In this document: positions 56,289 to 64,000 of the stretch, piece after piece
Numbering within the stretch: the first letter of the stretch is position 1
Layout of the letters: each line of letters begins with the position of its first letter
Source: JBBQHX01 sp035306065
Lineage (GTDB): Bacteria > Gemmatimonadota > Gemmatimonadetes > Gemmatimonadales > Gemmatimonadaceae
DNA length: 64,000 bases
Assembly (NCBI GenBank): GCA_035306065.1
Contig: DATGOL010000007.1
Span: 1 to 64,000 of the forward strand
Direction of reading: 5' to 3'
The notes under the pieces: model-generated
Databases searched by the model: none
Told to the model about the DNA's origin: nothing
Seen by the model: only the letters and a program-made list of their open reading frames with translations
Position numbers and translations under genes: made by a program

Positions 56289-56692
56289 CAGAACGCCCCG
56301 CCTCATCGCCGATCACTCGCAGCCTGATAACCGCTGCGCTCATTCTGGTTTCGTCCGCAGCTCTCGCTCTTGCATCACCGGCGTATCTCAGCGCCGACCT
56401 GGCGCAAAGACTGTTCGGAATAATGCTGGGCGCCGTGGTGGTATTGTACGCCAACGCGATACCGAAGGCGCTGATACCACTCGCGCGCATGCGGTGTGAT
56501 CCGGCTACCGAGCAAGGCCTTCGTCGCTTCACCGGCTGGGCGTTAGTGCTGGGAGGAATGGGCTATGCAACGGCCTGGCTCTTCGCCCCCATGACAAGTG
56601 CCTGGATACTCGCCATTGCGCTCCTCGGTACCGCGCTACTCGCAGTCCTGCTTCGGTACGCGTGGGTCGTTTACGCGAAGCGGTCCAGCTGA
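56285..56692 (+). CDS. SdpI-like small membrane protein
   Basis: A 135-residue protein with about four membrane helices. RLFGIMLGAVVVLYANAIPK resembles the SdpI core, where Gly-x-x-Leu-Gly is followed by Asn-x-x-Pro-Lys, and GLRRFTGW matches its later loop. SdpI gives immunity to a toxin and sequesters SdpR in Bacillus. It has a strong ribosome site GGAGGAG inside the repressor gene and overlaps it by 4 nt. Assignment rests on motif and partner. Confidence 0.6.
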   Translation: MTERPASSPITRSLITAALILVSSAALALASPAYLSADLAQRLFGIMLGAVVVLYANAIPKALIPLARMRCDPATEQGLRRFTGWALVLGGMGYATAWLFAPMTSAWILAIALLGTALLAVLLRYAWVVYAKRSS

Positions 56693-56756
56693 AAATCGAA
56701 CTCTCTACTCACGGATCCGTGCCCACCGCATCATCACTCAACATGGGAGCTCGCCC

Positions 56757-57098
56757 ATGATAGCCCGGCTCATGGGGTTGGATACGATCTCGCCGACTGA
56801 TCTTCATCAGCTGATTCAGGCGAAGCGGGTCGTGGTGTTCGACGTCACTTCGCCTTCGGCCTGGGCCGCGGGACATGTGCCGAGTGCCGTGAATCTCGAT
56901 TCGTCAGCATTCACCGAAGCGCAGCTGCCAGCGAGCAAGGATGAGAACCTGGTGTTCTACTGTTCGAATTCCATGTGCAGAAAGGCACCGGTTGCAGCTC
57001 GCCGCGCCAGAAGCATGGGCTTCACGAACGTGAAGGTCATGTCAGCGGGGATTGCCGGCTGGCGCTCCAGCAGGCTTCCGCTCGAACAAGCCGGCTGA
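56757..57098 (+). CDS. Single-domain rhodanese-like protein
   Basis: A 113-residue rhodanese domain: ISPTDLHQLIQAKRVVVFDV, GHVPSAVNLDSSAF, then the active Cys loop YCSNSMCRKA and MSAGIAGWRSS. The loop is a six-residue type of the single-domain sulfurtransferases, with a second Cys. It is cytoplasmic. GGGAG lies just before ATG 56757. It may share the transcript of the SdpI-like gene 64 nt upstream. Confidence 0.85.
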   Translation: MIARLMGLDTISPTDLHQLIQAKRVVVFDVTSPSAWAAGHVPSAVNLDSSAFTEAQLPASKDENLVFYCSNSMCRKAPVAARRARSMGFTNVKVMSAGIAGWRSSRLPLEQAG

Positions 57099-57277
57099 GC
57101 GCCGCACCTTCCCCGCCGCGCGGTGTCCTGGGCGAAGCGGCGGTGTGACGCAACCACGACGCGTGAGATCGGCGTGCGACAACCTCTCCCCCGCGCTTGC
57201 GACCATCCCCGGCGGATGGCATTGTAGGGCTGCAGCCAATCCCAACTTTGCGTGCAGGCGCTTAACTGGAGTGCGCG

Positions 57278-59995
57278 GTGCCTGCCGCTCGATCACCAAT
57301 CCACGCGCAAGTGACGGAAGTACCGCAATCGCTGGCAGATGCGCTCGCTGGCCAGTACCGCCTGGATCGCCTGCTTGGCGAGGGTGGCATGGCCGCCGTG
57401 TACCTCGCGCATGACCTGAAGCACGACCGGCCCGTCGCGCTCAAGGTTCTCCGACCCGAGCTTGCGAACGCACTGGGACCGGAGCGCTTCGAACGCGAGA
57501 TTCAGCTCGCTGCACGACTGCAGCATCCGCACATCGTCACGGTGCTCGACAGCGGGAATGCGGCGGGCCACCTCTGGTTCACCATGCCGTTCGTGGATGG
57601 CGAGTCACTTCGAGGCCGCCTGGATCGCGAGAAGCAGCTTCCGGTGGACGTGGCAATCCGCATCACGCGTGAGGCGGCCGACGCCCTGGATTATGCGCAT
57701 CGGCACGGGGTGGTTCATCGTGACATAAAGCCCGAGAACATCCTCCTCACGTCGGAGCACGCTCTCGTGGCGGACTTCGGTATCGCGAAGGCGCTTACGC
57801 CTGACGCGGCCAGGTTGACGCAGAGTGGACTCGCCATTGGCACGGCTGCATACATGAGCCCCGAGCAGGCGTCCGGTGAGCGGGAGCTGGATGGACGCAG
57901 CGACATCTACAGCCTCGCCATCGTGCTGTACGAGATGCTGGCCGGAGAAACACCGTTCGCGGCGGCGACACCGCAGGCGGAGATAGCACGGCGCTTTACC
58001 GACACGCCAAGGGCTCTTCGCGCAAGCCGCGATTCCGTGCCTGAGCATGTGAGCGCGGCTGTTCAGCAAGCGCTCTCCCGCACCACAGCGGATCGCTTTC
58101 CCACGGCGCGCGCATTCATCGAGGCCCTGTCGCCTGACGTTTCGCGGCCGGAAGCAGTCCCGCCCCGAGGCCAGCCGCGCACTCGTCAGGCCCGCACCCG
58201 GATACCGCGATCGTTCGTGTTGTTCGCCGGAGGCCTTGTGATCGGCCTCGGCCTCCTGTTCGGGTGGACCCGGTTCGCAGCTGATACCCCTGTTACGCCG
58301 GTGGTCACGGCCGCCGAGGGAGTGGTTCGAATCGCGGTGCTTCCCTTCGACAACCTCGGTGATGCCGCCGACGCGTACTTCGCGGACGGGGTAACCGACG
58401 CAGTACGCGGAAAGCTCGCGGGCATTCCCCACGTCGAGGTGATCGCGCGCCTGAGCTCCAGCCAGTACAGCGGAACTACTCTTTCTCCCGAGCAGATCGC
58501 GCGCGAGCTTGGCGTGCGCTACCTGCTCACGGGCGCCGTGCGATGGGCCAGGCAGCCTGACGGGTCCAGTCGGGTACAGGTGAGTCCGGAACTGGTGGAG
58601 ACAGCAAATGACGGAGCGCAGGTGCGCTGGAGCGAGCCGTTCGATGCGCCACTCACAGACGTATTCCAGGTCCAGGGCGACATTGCTGCACGAGTTGCAA
58701 GGGCACTCCGACTTGCGCTTCCCGCCTCCGAAGAAGTCAAGTTGGCGCAGGCGCCCACGAGCAATCCTGTTGCCTACGATGCGTTCCTTCGCGGGGAAGC
58801 AGCATGGAGCGCAGGGGCGAATACATCGCCGGTAGCGTTGCGTGAGGCGCTGGGATACTTCAGGCAGGCCGTGGCACTCGACTCGAACTTCACGGCTGCG
58901 TGGGTCGCTATCGCGATAAGCTCGGTACAGCTGTACGCCAACTCCACCCCCCTGCCTGCTCTCGCGCAACAGGCGCGAGCGGCGTCGGAACGAGCGCTGG
59001 CTCTCGATCCTAACGACGCCGCGGTGCACCATGCCAGGGGCATGTACTACTTCGGCATTGAGCGTATTCCATCCCGCGCGCTGGAGGAGTACGAAGCTGC
59101 ACACCGGCTGCGCCCGGGTGAGCCTCGGGTGCTGCGAGCGCTTTCGAGTTTCGCGTCTGCAGCCGGGAAGACGGAAGAAGCATTGACCCACGCACGGGCT
59201 GCCTACGCACTCGATCCACTCTCGTCCCATACGGTAGCAACTCTGGCCACGACGTACCTGTGGCTTCGCCGCCTGCCGGAAGCTCGCGTCCCTGCCGATC
59301 GTGCCCTCGCACTGGATGCATCGAACGTGGGCATAATCCAGATGCGCGTAATGATCGAGCTGGCCGCCGGAGACCTCGCTGCCGCTCGTCGCATACTGGC
59401 TGCATCCGTGCCAGCAGCGAACCGCTCGGAGCTGGTATCCTACATGTCGTTGTACTGGGATCTGGGCTGGGCGCTCGACGACGAAGGACGTCGCCTGGCG
59501 CTGGAACTCGGGCCGGAAGCGTATGACAGCGATCCGGGATCCTGGGGGATAGTGCGTGCGCAGCTCTACCACTGGAGCGGCGACACCACGCGCAGTCGCA
59601 TCTGGGCGGACACCGCCGCACGAGCATTCGCGGAGCAGATTCGTGCGGCACCGGAGGACCCGCAGCTGCCAGTGCTCCGCGCCCTCGCACTCGCATATCT
59701 CGGCCGAAGTGAGGAGGCGCTCGCCGGGTTGCAGCGGAATCAGACGCTGGCGGCGGCCGCACCGGACGCAAATACCGGCGCCTACTATATCCATCAGGCA
59801 GTGCGCGTGCACCTGCTTCTGGGTGACCACGACAGGGCGCTGGACGAACTCGAGACACTCATGTCACTCCCTTACTACGTTACCAGCGCCTGGTTGAGAA
59901 TCGATCCCGACTTTGCGCCGCTGCGAGGGAATCCGCGCTTCGAACGACTGGTGGCAGGATCGGGGAGTCCGGGACCGGTGGCGGGTGGGAGTTAG
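57278..59995 (+). CDS. Membrane Ser/Thr protein kinase with TolB-like and TPR domains
   Basis: A 905-residue protein. The cytoplasmic Hanks-type kinase has LLGEGGMAAVYLAHD, ALKVLRPE, VVHRDIKPENILL, DFGIAK and SPEQASGERELDGRSDIYS. One membrane helix (VLFAGGLVIGLGLLFGW) follows near 315. The outside part starts with a TolB N-terminal-like module (RIAVLPFDNLGDAADAYFADG ... LLTGAVRWA) and continues with TPR repeats to the end. It probably senses a signal outside and phosphorylates targets inside. GTG start. This design is common in Gemmatimonadota and Acidobacteriota. Confidence 0.9.
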   Translation: MPAARSPIHAQVTEVPQSLADALAGQYRLDRLLGEGGMAAVYLAHDLKHDRPVALKVLRPELANALGPERFEREIQLAARLQHPHIVTVLDSGNAAGHLWFTMPFVDGESLRGRLDREKQLPVDVAIRITREAADALDYAHRHGVVHRDIKPENILLTSEHALVADFGIAKALTPDAARLTQSGLAIGTAAYMSPEQASGERELDGRSDIYSLAIVLYEMLAGETPFAAATPQAEIARRFTDTPRALRASRDSVPEHVSAAVQQALSRTTADRFPTARAFIEALSPDVSRPEAVPPRGQPRTRQARTRIPRSFVLFAGGLVIGLGLLFGWTRFAADTPVTPVVTAAEGVVRIAVLPFDNLGDAADAYFADGVTDAVRGKLAGIPHVEVIARLSSSQYSGTTLSPEQIARELGVRYLLTGAVRWARQPDGSSRVQVSPELVETANDGAQVRWSEPFDAPLTDVFQVQGDIAARVARALRLALPASEEVKLAQAPTSNPVAYDAFLRGEAAWSAGANTSPVALREALGYFRQAVALDSNFTAAWVAIAISSVQLYANSTPLPALAQQARAASERALALDPNDAAVHHARGMYYFGIERIPSRALEEYEAAHRLRPGEPRVLRALSSFASAAGKTEEALTHARAAYALDPLSSHTVATLATTYLWLRRLPEARVPADRALALDASNVGIIQMRVMIELAAGDLAAARRILAASVPAANRSELVSYMSLYWDLGWALDDEGRRLALELGPEAYDSDPGSWGIVRAQLYHWSGDTTRSRIWADTAARAFAEQIRAAPEDPQLPVLRALALAYLGRSEEALAGLQRNQTLAAAAPDANTGAYYIHQAVRVHLLLGDHDRALDELETLMSLPYYVTSAWLRIDPDFAPLRGNPRFERLVAGSGSPGPVAGGS

Positions 59996-60035
59996 GCCTG
60001 CAGCAGTACGTGCAATGGCAGTGGCGCCCTAACGT

Positions 60036-60078
60036 GAAAAATAACCATGCCGTGAGCGGCTGCCAGGAAGCTCACGGC
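60036..60078 (-). terminator. Terminator of the GNAT gene
   Basis: A 9-bp perfect stem GCCGTGAGC/GCTCACGGC with a 12-nt loop (60049-60078). On the minus strand ATGGTTATTTTTCAC follows, giving a U-rich tail. It lies between the kinase gene and the GNAT gene, which converge. Confidence 0.5.
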
Positions 60079-60105
60079 TTCGCCACTGGGTGACAGGATC
60101 CGGCG

Positions 60106-60672
60106 TCAGGCAAGATTCTCGGAGATCAGCCGCTCGACGATCACCACATCGCGCCATACGCCGTCGAGCTGCGCGTGTTTTTCGTAGACTCCCACCTCAC
60201 GAAAGCCGTGACGCGCGCACAGTGCGCGCGAGACCTCGTTCTCCGGGAAGATTCTCGACACGATCTTGTGAACGCCGGAAGCGGCACAGGCGGGAATGAA
60301 CGCCGACATGAGCGCGTCACCCACCCGCCGGCCGCGGGCCGATCCGGCAACGTACACGGAGAACTCGACGATGCTCGAATAGCATGCTCGCCCGCGATAC
60401 GATGAAGCGCGCACCCATCCGATCACCGCACGGTCTGCGTCGTCGGCCACCAGGAATGGATGTGCAGCCGCGAGCGGCTCCGTGAGCCAGTCGCGCACCT
60501 CGTTGGCTGTATGCTCAACCGTCTCGAACGTGGCGCCCCGCTCGCGAATTCCCTGGTTGAAAATCCCGGCCACGGCAGCGGCGTCCGCCGTTACTGCGGG
60601 GCGTACCACGACAGTACTGGAGGTCGGCAGAGCCCCGAGTCGCCCGCCGTCACCGGATAGCGACGCACACAC
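60106..60672 (-). CDS. GNAT-family N-acetyltransferase (phosphinothricin-type)
   Basis: A GNAT enzyme of about 188 residues. VVRPAVTADAAAVAGIFNQGI and the ERGATFETVEHT segment are typical of the Pat/ArsN subgroup; the acetyl-CoA loop is GSARGRRVGDALMSAF. Substrate could be an amino-acid analogue. I start at GTG 60672 because AAGGAGG lies 9 nt before it; a GTG at 60696 lies upstream of that site. It follows the NhaC gene by 54 nt and is closed by a terminator. Confidence 0.85.
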   Translation of the reverse strand: MCASLSGDGGRLGALPTSSTVVVRPAVTADAAAVAGIFNQGIRERGATFETVEHTANEVRDWLTEPLAAAHPFLVADDADRAVIGWVRASSYRGRACYSSIVEFSVYVAGSARGRRVGDALMSAFIPACAASGVHKIVSRIFPENEVSRALCARHGFREVGVYEKHAQLDGVWRDVVIVERLISENLA

Positions 60673-60726
60673 GATCCGCTCCCTCCTTGCGCTCACCGCG
60701 CAGATTCTTCGCCTGCGATTCGGTTC

Positions 60727-62310
60727 TCAGATGAACGCGGCCAGCACCGTGTACATCGCCGCTGCAGCACCAGCCGCGGCAAGCGCCAGCGGCAGCTGCG
60801 TGGTCACGTGGTCCATCACGTCCCCGCCACACGCCAGCGCCGAAAGGATGGTGGTGTCCGAGATCGGCGAACACTGATCGCCGAACACAGATCCGCCCAG
60901 CACGGCAGCGAAGCAAAGGGTCACGAAGTACGGGTCAGGACTGATTGCCCACGCAAGCGGCATGGCAAGCGGAAAAACCACGGCATATGTCCCCCAGGAG
61001 GAGCCTATCGAGAACGCCACCGCCATACACACGAACATGAAGAGCGCAGGAAGCAGCACCGGCGGCAACGCACCGCTCACCGCCTCCACGATGAAGCCTG
61101 CCGTGTTCACCTCGCGAGATACGAAGCCTAACGTGACGGCAAGGCCGAGGATGATCGCACCCACCGTCACACCCTTGCAACCGTCCACGAAGCCGTCTAT
61201 CAGCTCCCGGATCGACATGCCCTTCAGCAACGCCAGCACAAATGCCGACAACACCGCCAGCCCGAATGCCTCGGCTATCCTCACGGTGCCCGTCAGAAAG
61301 TACGGAATCACCGCCACACCGAGCAGGGTCACTATCGGAACCGCAAAGTCCGACACACCGCTCCGATAACCCTCCGGGATGCGAGTTTGCGTCAGCTCCA
61401 CAGACGCAACGGGCTGCGCGTCAGGTGCGTTCAGTTGCCCGGTTTCGCGAGCACGCCTGATCGCACGAGACATCTTTTTCCCTTTCCACGGCAGCCAGCC
61501 CAGGGCGAACAGCAGCGTACTCAGCACCGCAAAAATGCCGTAGAAGTTGTAGGGCAACGCTGAGAAGAAGAACGAAACTGCCTCGACTTCGGTTGTGAAG
61601 AGCGGCGTGGTTCCGACAATCAGACCGGCCACGTAGAGCGGCCACGCGTTGAACGGGATCACCGTGGCTGCCGGCGACGCGGTGGAGTCCACTATGTAGG
61701 TGAGTTCCTCGTGCGAGATGCGATGGGCGTCCGTTATCGGGCGCACCGTTGTACCGGCGAGAATCGTGGAGATGGTACCGCCCTGGTGAAATACCATCCC
61801 GATCAGCCAGGCGAAGAACCGCGCCGATTTCGGCCCGCGCACTATGCGCGCAGCAGCCCACGAGGCGAAAGCCTCCGCGCCGCCCGTGCGCGTCCAGATG
61901 CCAATGAGCCCTCCGAGTGCCCAGAGGTACACGACGAGGATAAGCGCGTATGACTCGCTCCCCACCGCAGGGAGCACGAACGCGCCCAGAAAGTTCACCT
62001 GTCCGCTCACCAGCCCACCAACAGCGATACCCACGATCAGCGAGACGATGACCTCTCGTGTGAGGAATACGACAACGAGAGTGATCAGGGCCGGGAGAAT
62101 ACTCCACCAGCCGAGGTGCTCGCCCTCTGCCGGAAGATCGCCTGGCGCAACGAACCAGAAAGCCACTCCCGCTGCTACCACCGCAAGGAGCGTAAGAAGC
62201 CGCCGTGCCAGATCTGGCGAAGGCGGATCGGGAACCGGACCCGAACCATTGGGTGCCGCGGGCTCCACACGTGCCTGAGGTCCAGACGGTATCCGCGTCT
62301 TCTCGGACAT
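60727..62310 (-). CDS. NhaC-family Na+/H+ antiporter
   Basis: A 527-residue inner-membrane antiporter with about eleven to twelve hydrophobic helices. Signatures of NhaC include GTYAVVFPLAMPLAWAI, TLCFAAVLGGSVFGDQCSPISDTTILS and MVFHQGGTISTIL. It exchanges Na+ (or a small organic anion pair) against protons. ATG 62310 has AGGAGA 6 nt upstream. The N-terminus is a polar stretch of about 30 residues. Confidence 0.9.
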   Translation of the reverse strand: MSEKTRIPSGPQARVEPAAPNGSGPVPDPPSPDLARRLLTLLAVVAAGVAFWFVAPGDLPAEGEHLGWWSILPALITLVVVFLTREVIVSLIVGIAVGGLVSGQVNFLGAFVLPAVGSESYALILVVYLWALGGLIGIWTRTGGAEAFASWAAARIVRGPKSARFFAWLIGMVFHQGGTISTILAGTTVRPITDAHRISHEELTYIVDSTASPAATVIPFNAWPLYVAGLIVGTTPLFTTEVEAVSFFFSALPYNFYGIFAVLSTLLFALGWLPWKGKKMSRAIRRARETGQLNAPDAQPVASVELTQTRIPEGYRSGVSDFAVPIVTLLGVAVIPYFLTGTVRIAEAFGLAVLSAFVLALLKGMSIRELIDGFVDGCKGVTVGAIILGLAVTLGFVSREVNTAGFIVEAVSGALPPVLLPALFMFVCMAVAFSIGSSWGTYAVVFPLAMPLAWAISPDPYFVTLCFAAVLGGSVFGDQCSPISDTTILSALACGGDVMDHVTTQLPLALAAAGAAAAMYTVLAAFI

Positions 62311-62490
62311 GGAATTCTCCTGCTGAATCAGAGGCTCGTTTGACTGTCGGAAGCCTGAGGCTGCCGCGGCCGCGTGATCTGCACCCTATCGCGCATGATA
62401 TCCGCAGTCAACGTCAGAGAGCGCGGGCGATGGCAGAGCAAGTCTCCTTAAGCAGCTCCAGCTGCAGTAACCGGCGCCTCGCATCGTGCC

Positions 62491-63222
62491 TCACGCGGGC
62501 GGGATCGTGTCCGAATCCACCCGACCATCCACAACGTGCACCACACGATCACACCGCATGGCGAGCCGCTCGTCATGAGTGACGATGACGAACGCGGTTC
62601 CATGTCGTTCGTTAATGGAGCGCAGGAGCCGGAAAACCTGGTTGCCTGACTCGCTGTCCAGGTTCCCCGTGGGCTCGTCGGCAAGCACGAGCGGGGGGTG
62701 CATTACGAGCGCTCGCGCAACTGCCACACGCTGCTGCTGGCCGCCCGAGAGATCGGTTGCCGGATAAGTGGCGCGGTCTGCCAGTCCTACTTCTTCGAGC
62801 AGGTTCGAGGCACGCTGCCGCATCTCGTCGTCCGCACGTCCCCGTTCGGCGAGAAGAGGCATCATAACGTTCTCGAGAGCGGTGAATGCCGGCAGCAGGT
62901 GGTGGAACTGGAAAACGAACCCGATCCCGCGCGCACGGGTCGCGGTCGTAGACGCCTCGTCTAGCTCCGCGACGTCGCGTCCCTGGAAGCGCATCCGGCC
63001 GGCGGTTGGGCGGTCGAGCAGGCCGATCATATTGAGCAGCGTGGACTTGCCTGAGCCCGACGGCCCGGTGAGCGCGATGAACTCGCCTGCATCCAGCCGG
63101 AGATCTATTCCGCGCAGTGCATGAGTCTTCACGCGGCCTCCGTAGACCTTCGTTACCCCTTCCAGAAGGAGTAGCGGCTGGTCTCCATTGGTTGATGGCG
63201 CTGCATCGGATCGGGCCGTCAT
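62491..63222 (-). CDS. LolD/MacB-type ABC transporter ATP-binding protein
   Basis: A 243-residue nucleotide-binding subunit. Walker A GPSGSGKST, Q-loop, signature LSGGQQQRVAVARAL, Walker B LVLADEPTGNLDSESG and switch His VTHDERL are present. The sequence fits the LolD/FtsE-like group that extracts lipoproteins or exports peptides from the inner membrane. It follows the permease by 1 nt. Confidence 0.9.
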   Translation of the reverse strand: MTARSDAAPSTNGDQPLLLLEGVTKVYGGRVKTHALRGIDLRLDAGEFIALTGPSGSGKSTLLNMIGLLDRPTAGRMRFQGRDVAELDEASTTATRARGIGFVFQFHHLLPAFTALENVMMPLLAERGRADDEMRQRASNLLEEVGLADRATYPATDLSGGQQQRVAVARALVMHPPLVLADEPTGNLDSESGNQVFRLLRSINERHGTAFVIVTHDERLAMRCDRVVHVVDGRVDSDTIPPA

Positions 63223-63223
63223 C

Positions 63224-64000
<777 letters not shown>

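Noticed and set aside
57605..59830. A 741-residue minus-strand frame opposite the Ser/Thr kinase
   Set aside because: The plus strand has all kinase motifs; the opposite frame is Cys/Arg/His-rich and has no motif, as expected for high-GC shadow frames.

Overview
The window is about 63% GC, gene-dense, and carries single-copy bacterial housekeeping and accessory genes with no rRNA, tRNA, insertion sequence, prophage or CRISPR array that I can recognise. The mix of serine/threonine kinases fused to TPR arrays, secreted S9 and M14 peptidases, TPR-rich metalloprotease-like proteins, many translationally coupled (4-nt overlap) gene chains and GTG/TTG starts fits a Gemmatimonadota-like, Gram-negative, aerobic heterotroph. 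That assignment is an inference from gene style, not from a marker gene.

Layout. 1-5.3 kb (minus): a Wzc-type tyrosine autokinase for exopolysaccharide export, preceded by a tail-anchored protein with a JAMM/MPN-like fold that has lost its metal ligands, and a small lipoprotein. 5.5-15.1 kb: YtcJ-like amidohydrolase, small unknowns, HtpX protease, a thioredoxin-like ferredoxin, a KtrB/KtrA potassium uptake pair, an alpha/beta hydrolase, a DUF1279 membrane protein, CsaA, a two-domain sulfurtransferase and an OsmC protein. 15.2-22.5 kb: a 1015-residue TPR/gluzincin protein, a DUF4142 lipoprotein with a clear terminator, then a putative metal cluster: MerC-like protein behind a Fur/Zur-like operator, an outer-membrane beta-barrel and a Fur-family regulator. 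22.6-29.6 kb: PAS histidine kinase with a degenerate receiver overlapping a DUF2156 protein; ClC channel, RsgA, an unknown and proline dehydrogenase.

29.8-37.3 kb (minus) is a chain of four genes (thiolase, FadJ, S9 peptidase, M14 carboxypeptidase). 37.4-42.2 kb holds GlpD, GreA, a LOG-like protein and a type I phosphodiesterase. 42.3-51.9 kb (plus) is the most striking locus: CheW, CheR-TPR, CheW, MCP, CheA-REC, CheB and a REC-GAF-histidine kinase in one overlapping operon. It has the gene set of the Pseudomonas Wsp surface-sensing system, but the WspR diguanylate cyclase position is taken by a hybrid histidine kinase, and the MCP has no HAMP domain.

52-57 kb: QueG, a DUF2231 protein, and an operon of a secreted alpha/beta hydrolase, an SdpR-like ArsR repressor and an SdpI-like membrane protein, followed by a rhodanese. 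57.3-64 kb: a membrane Ser/Thr kinase with TolB-like and TPR domains, a GNAT acetyltransferase, an NhaC antiporter, and a LolD/MacB-type ABC exporter whose permease runs off the right edge.
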